Both the position numbers and the translations under genes were made by a program. A stretch of 64,000 nucleotides of DNA, from positions 124,001 through 188,000 of the forward strand of contig JADGEQ010000004.1 of NCBI GenBank assembly GCA_016744295.1. Direction: 5' to 3'. How positions within the stretch are numbered: the first letter of the stretch is position 1; each line of letters opens with the position of its first letter. Positions 60,229-64,000 of this stretch are shown here, one piece after another. This DNA comes from Desulfobacteraceae bacterium. GTDB taxonomy: Bacteria > Desulfobacterota > Desulfobacteria > Desulfobacterales > Desulfobacteraceae. The notes under the pieces are model-generated. The model saw nothing but the letters and a program-made list of their open reading frames with translations, had not been told where the DNA came from and did no database searches.

Positions 60229-61584
60229 TTGGAAAAGATATTGATCGTAGATGATGATTTTTCATTATTAAGAATTCTTAAAATGAGGCTTGAGGTGGAA
60301 AAATTCAGTGTCATAGAGGTGTCAAACGGGGCAGATGCCCTGGCAGCAGCGGGAGATGCTGTTTTTGACCTTGCCATTATTGATTATCAGCTTAAAGATG
60401 AAAATGGTGTTGAGCTGATGGAATCCCTTCAAAAAATCGATCCGGAACTTCCTGTTATCATATTGACAGCCTATGGCACCATTAAAAATGCTGTATCGGC
60501 AATGAAAAAAGGAGCCCATAGCTATCTGACCAAGCCCTTTGAAGATTCTGAATTAATTCACCACGTCAAAGGTTGCCTTGAAAAAACCCAATTAAAAAGG
60601 GAAGTGGCCGAGCTGCGGACCATGGTGTCTGAAACATTTGGATTTGAAAAAGTCATTGCCAAAGATGAAAAAATGAAGACTGTTCTTAAACAAAGTGTTT
60701 TGGCCGCTGAAACCGATTCAAATATATTGATTGAGGGTGAAAGCGGAACAGGCAAGGAACTGATTGCAAAATCCATCCATGTAACAAGCGCCAGGAAAAA
60801 GAATCCTTTCCTTGCTATCAATTGTGCTGCCATCCCGGAAACATTGTTTGAAAGTGAACTTTTCGGTTTCAAGAAAGGGGCATTCACAGGTGCTGGAAAA
60901 AATAAAAAAGGTTTATTGGAGCAGGCCGGGAAAGGGACTTTCTTCTTTGACGAAATATCAGAGATATCAATCTCCATCCAGGCCAAGCTTCTCCGAGTGT
61001 TGCAGGAAAATGAATTTTATCCCCTTGGGGGGACTGAAAAAATTAAATTTGAGGCACGGATCATTGCTGCTACAAATCGGAATCTGCTGGAGGAGGTAGC
61101 CAAAGGAAACTTCAGAGAAGATCTTTACTACAGGATTCATGTCATTCCAATACTGCTGCCTCCCCTTAGGGAACGGCGGGAATGTATTCCCATTCTGGCC
61201 CATTGTTTTTTAAATGAATTCAGGCAGCAGATGGGAAAAAATGTCAATCAGTTTTCCTCTGCTGCCATGAAAAAATTGATCAATGCCCCTTGGCCAGGGA
61301 ATGTCAGGGAATTGAAAAACGTTGTCGAATATTGTGTTGCCATGTCCGGAAACCCTGTCATTCCAAAAGATCTGATCATGATGGAGGAATCTGTTCATGA
61401 TGAATTAAAACCCTTTAAAGAAGCAAAACTTGCCTTTGAAAAAAAATATATCATCCAACTGCTCGGGCTGACCAATGGAAATGTGAGCCAGGCTGCAAAA
61501 CTTGCAGGCAAATACAGGGCTGATTTCTATGATCTGATGAAAAAATGCGGGCTCAGTGCCGAAGACTTCCGGGACACGGTGTAG
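60229..61584 (+). CDS. Sigma-54-dependent response regulator (QseF/GlrR-like)
   Basis: Encodes 451 residues from a TTG start after AGGGG. Receiver with D52 and K102, AAA+ domain with GESGTGKE, an intact GAFTGA loop, FFDEISEI, and a C-terminal Fis-type helix-turn-helix (GNVSQAAKLAGKYRADFYDL). As third gene of the kinase-lipoprotein-regulator set it is the likely output of the system. A good sigma-54 promoter lies 312 bases downstream of its stop, in front of the FeeM-like gene. A weak terminator follows. Confidence 0.9.
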   Translation: MEKILIVDDDFSLLRILKMRLEVEKFSVIEVSNGADALAAAGDAVFDLAIIDYQLKDENGVELMESLQKIDPELPVIILTAYGTIKNAVSAMKKGAHSYLTKPFEDSELIHHVKGCLEKTQLKREVAELRTMVSETFGFEKVIAKDEKMKTVLKQSVLAAETDSNILIEGESGTGKELIAKSIHVTSARKKNPFLAINCAAIPETLFESELFGFKKGAFTGAGKNKKGLLEQAGKGTFFFDEISEISISIQAKLLRVLQENEFYPLGGTEKIKFEARIIAATNRNLLEEVAKGNFREDLYYRIHVIPILLPPLRERRECIPILAHCFLNEFRQQMGKNVNQFSSAAMKKLINAPWPGNVRELKNVVEYCVAMSGNPVIPKDLIMMEESVHDELKPFKEAKLAFEKKYIIQLLGLTNGNVSQAAKLAGKYRADFYDLMKKCGLSAEDFRDTV

Positions 61585-61605
61585 TGATTTTCATACAGAG
61601 ATGGC

Positions 61606-61630
61606 AAACCCAAGCCCTGATTTGGGTTCT
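61606..61630 (+). terminator. Weak terminator after the QseF-like gene
   Basis: Arms AACCCAA (61607-61613) and TTGGGTT (61622-61628) with an eight-base loop and a short CTTTG tail. Confidence 0.5.
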
Positions 61631-61895
61631 TTGAAAAAAAGCACCATGAAATCCTTCTTTGTGTAGTGTTTTCCATGCAATTATAGTGTTTTTTATTTTC
61701 TTTATATCTACGGATAGTTATGATTATGTCTGTTTAGATTGTATTGTTTTTCATACGCATTGGGATGAGGCTTAAGCACCCCCCATCTGTATACAAACCG
61801 TTTTTTTGAATCCAGCCGGTTGAAATTTAATACAGAGCCATGTTAATTATGAATAAAATAGGAATTAGTATGCTTTTATGGACCGAGTTGCCCCT

Positions 61896-61912
61896 TTGGT
61901 GCTATTATTGCA
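61896..61912 (+). promoter_or_regulatory. Sigma-54 promoter of the FeeM-like gene
   Basis: TTGGTGCTATTATTGCA: GG (61898-61899) and GC (61910-61911) are ten bases apart, with -24 TGGTGC and -12 TTGCA close to consensus. It lies about 100 bases before the ATG. The rest of the 427-base gap shows no gene; direct TAGTGTTTT repeats occur near 61665-61690. Confidence 0.7.
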
Positions 61913-62011
61913 ATCTGAAATTATTTGTAAACTACAAGCGTTGAATAGAAACCTGTTGTACAAATTGTATAAAACCATTTTTAAAAATGGAAATCAAAGG
62001 GATTTGGACCG

Positions 62012-62824
62012 ATGACTGAATTTGAAAAAAAAGTAACGAAACAGACACAATTACAACAACTCATCAAAATAGATGAACGGGAAATGGAACAATATCGATT
62101 TGAGATTGCCACCAGTGCCAAAGATTATTTTGCCGCATTAAAGCTGGTTCAGGATGTTTATCTCAAGGAAGGGTATGTCAATGCGGATGAATCCTCCTGT
62201 CTCTGCAGAATTCTTGAGAATCATTTTTTTGAAAAAACAGCGGTATTCATTGGAAAAAAAGAAGATAAAGTGGTGTTTACCGTCAGTCTGTTTCCAGATT
62301 CTTCAAATGGACTGCCAATGGATTCGATTTATAAAAAAGAACTGGATTCCCTGAGAGACCAGGGCAGGATGATCGGTGAGGTCGGATGCCTTGCCACCCA
62401 CCCGGAATTCAGGAACGGGTCCCAGAACCTTCCCATGCACGGCAACAAGATTATGCTCAATTATGCCATGGATTATCTTAAACTGGATGATCTGGTTATT
62501 ACGGCTCATCCCAAGCATGCACTTTTGTATAAGCAGGTTTTGATGTTTGAGGAAATGGGGAAGGGAACCATCAAGGCCCATCCCAAAGTAAACAGCAACC
62601 CTGCCGTTGCCCTGAGATTAAACCTGAAGGAAGCCGAAGAAAAGTGTCGGCATTTTTATCAGAATAATTCTCTGGAAACAAACATGCATTATTTTTTCTT
62701 TGTCAAACAAAGCCCTATCCTTCATCTTCCGGAAAACAATCAAGTGGAATCCAACAATTGCAGACAATTTTTTTACCCCGGGGATTTGGCCATGCATACG
62801 GGATACCCTGTCTACAAGAATTAA
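62012..62824 (+). CDS. FeeM-like long-chain N-acyl amino acid synthase (GNAT/autoinducer-synthase fold)
   Basis: Encodes 270 residues. The core (about 28-200) has the FeeM pattern: FEIATSAKDYFAALKLVQD, then YVNADESS, FTVSLFPDSSNGLPMDSIY, the strand GEVGCLATHPEFR, and HPKHALLYKQVLMFEEMG. FeeM-type enzymes transfer a long-chain acyl group, usually from acyl carrier protein, to the amino group of an amino acid and share a fold with homoserine-lactone synthases. The product may be a signal or a membrane lipid. The sigma-54 promoter upstream ties it to a regulator, most simply the QseF-like one. Confidence 0.78.
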   Translation: MTEFEKKVTKQTQLQQLIKIDEREMEQYRFEIATSAKDYFAALKLVQDVYLKEGYVNADESSCLCRILENHFFEKTAVFIGKKEDKVVFTVSLFPDSSNGLPMDSIYKKELDSLRDQGRMIGEVGCLATHPEFRNGSQNLPMHGNKIMLNYAMDYLKLDDLVITAHPKHALLYKQVLMFEEMGKGTIKAHPKVNSNPAVALRLNLKEAEEKCRHFYQNNSLETNMHYFFFVKQSPILHLPENNQVESNNCRQFFYPGDLAMHTGYPVYKN

Positions 62825-62864
62825 GAATCTGAAACAACATTGTTCTTTTGCTGTTTGTGTCAGG

Positions 62865-62876
62865 TTATTGCAATAA
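62865..62876. promoter_or_regulatory. Palindrome upstream of ilvY
   Basis: TTATTGCAATAA is a perfect 12-bp dyad about 105 bases before the ilvY start. TTGCAATA recurs upstream of ilvC, consistent with an IlvY site. Confidence 0.45.
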
Positions 62877-62981
62877 TCGCATCTATTTTAGTCCTGTGTT
62901 GCATAAATAGAAATAAAAGGGTAAGCATATCAAAATATGTTAACTCAAAAAGTGTGTATCTGTTGATATCAGGACCTTAAA

Positions 62982-63887
62982 ATGGACATTAGGACTTTAC
63001 AATTGTTCAGGCATCTGTCTGTCTCCCTTCATTTTGCCCGAACCAGCCTTGCCTGCAATATAACGCCTTCGGCCCTGACCAGGGTTATCCAGCGCCTGGA
63101 AGCCGAGGTGGGAGAACAGCTTTTTATGCGGGACAACCGCTCCGTGGAGCTGACCTTTGCCGGGCTTGCTTTTAAAAAATATGCCGAAGATGTGATTTTG
63201 CGCTGGGAAAGACTTCAGGGGGAGCTTTCCGAAGATGATGTCCTGGCTGGAGAGCTTTCATTGTATTGTTCTGTGACAGCCGCCCATAGTATATTACCCG
63301 AGATCATCACCAAATATCGGTTGGTCCACCCCAAGGTTCAGATCAGGCTGGAGACTGGAGACCCTGCCAAGTCACTTTCTCGGCTTGTCAACCGGGATGT
63401 GGATGCGGTTATTGCAGCCTTGCCGGAAAAAATGCCAAAACATCTCACTTTTTTAAAAATGGCCACAAGTCCCCTGGTTTTTATCGGGCCCAGGCGGTTT
63501 CCAGATATCCTTGTGTACACAAAGGGTAAAATTGATTGGGAAAAAACCCCCATGATTATTGCCGACGTGGGGTTGAGCCGTGAGCGTATGGATTTGTGGT
63601 TTGCAAAAAACCGGTTGGTGCCCAACATCTATTCCCGGGTGGCAGGGCACGAGGCCATCATCGCCCTGGTAAATCTCGGCTGCGGTATGGGACTGGTTCC
63701 CAGGCTTGTTTTGGAAAAAAGTCCCCTGCTTAAAGAGGTTGTTATTCTGGATGCCATGCCAAAATTGCCTCCCTATGAGATTGGCCTGTGCACCATCCAA
63801 GCGAACTTGATAAACCCAAAGATTCAGGCCCTATGGGCCTTGGCAATCCAGATTCAGCAGGCTTCCTCACCTCTTGGGAAGATCTGA
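62982..63887 (+). CDS. ilvY: LysR-type activator IlvY
   Basis: Encodes 301 residues. The LysR helix-turn-helix is at about 2-60 (FARTSLACNITPSALTRVIQ) and the effector domain at 90-290; the sequence follows enterobacterial IlvY closely through LSLYCSVTAAHSILPEI, ETGDPAKSL, MIIADVGLSRERMDLWF and HEAIIALVNLGCGMGLVP. IlvY activates ilvC when acetolactate or acetohydroxybutyrate accumulates. In enterobacteria the two genes are divergent neighbours; here they are five kb apart. The last 113 bases of the window hold no gene. Confidence 0.9.
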   Translation: MDIRTLQLFRHLSVSLHFARTSLACNITPSALTRVIQRLEAEVGEQLFMRDNRSVELTFAGLAFKKYAEDVILRWERLQGELSEDDVLAGELSLYCSVTAAHSILPEIITKYRLVHPKVQIRLETGDPAKSLSRLVNRDVDAVIAALPEKMPKHLTFLKMATSPLVFIGPRRFPDILVYTKGKIDWEKTPMIIADVGLSRERMDLWFAKNRLVPNIYSRVAGHEAIIALVNLGCGMGLVPRLVLEKSPLLKEVVILDAMPKLPPYEIGLCTIQANLINPKIQALWALAIQIQQASSPLGKI

Positions 63888-64000
63888 TTTGCCCATCTAT
63901 TTTAATGCTTTGAAAATTGGCATATTTGGGTTATAAATGGCAGGTGGTTTTCCATATACCCGAGACCAGAGGCAGGTAAAGATTGTTTTTTTTAAAGAAA

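Noticed and set aside
61585-61900. GlrR-type TGTC-N10-GACA activator sites before the FeeM-like gene
   Set aside because: None seen by eye.

Overview
The window looks like the chromosome of an anaerobic, probably sulfate-reducing member of the Desulfobacterota (Desulfobacteraceae-like). The basis is an inference from gene content: a BamB-type tungsten oxidoreductase with its ferredoxin partner, several molybdopterin (MPT)-handling proteins, a cytoplasmic molybdopterin oxidoreductase wired to flavin and iron-sulfur proteins, a TRAP transporter, many PAS histidine kinases, and two sigma-54 activators. No rRNA, CRISPR array, integrase or complete insertion sequence was seen. There is one tRNA (Val, anticodon GAC).

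Layout. 0-6.4 kb: the end of an unrecognised gene, tRNA-Val, then an AT-rich patch of small unknown genes, a GNAT acetyltransferase, a TetR regulator fused in frame to a SAM methyltransferase with its palindromic operator, a VOC protein and an iron-sulfur flavoprotein. 6.4-12.7 kb (minus strand): an operon of BamB-like AOR, BamC-like ferredoxin, MoeA, a truncated MoeA and a MoCF-domain protein with a cysteine tail, preceded by a repeated operator. 12.7-23.3 kb: an aminotransferase, PBP1b with an LpoP-like TPR lipoprotein, an IclR regulator, a PAS kinase/receiver pair, and a two-gene unit of a phosphatase-YkgJ fusion and a PEP-synthase-like protein with an unusual C-terminus. 23.6-37.7 kb (plus strand): a long cluster running from a sigma-54-like promoter through a molybdopterin oxidoreductase, a second MoCF protein, a four-cluster ferredoxin, a GltD-like flavoprotein, CBS and HoxU-like proteins, a TauE/SafE exporter and small membrane proteins to its own histidine kinase and NtrC-type regulator. 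37.8-43.8 kb: an M6 metalloprotease with two P-domains and a DctPQM TRAP operon with an array of dyad operators. 43.9-56.2 kb: a phytochelatin-synthase-like protease, a DUF1285-like protein, an EEP phosphatase, a Cache-HAMP-PAS kinase, HrpB helicase, a chemoreceptor, a YkgJ protein and NudC. 56.4-63.9 kb: ilvC and, five kb away, its likely activator ilvY, separated by a QseE-QseG-QseF-like kinase/lipoprotein/sigma-54 regulator operon and a FeeM-like N-acyl amino acid synthase that has a good sigma-54 promoter.

How the parts work together (inference). The two metal-enzyme clusters share a distinctive MoCF/cysteine-tail protein family, one copy each, which suggests a common step of pterin-cofactor handling. 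The 23.6-37.7 kb cluster reads as a soluble NAD(P)H-linked molybdopterin redox enzyme with an anion exporter and a dedicated two-component switch, and is the best candidate here for an undescribed system. Small tandem duplications of 12-22 bp recur at gene boundaries across the window.
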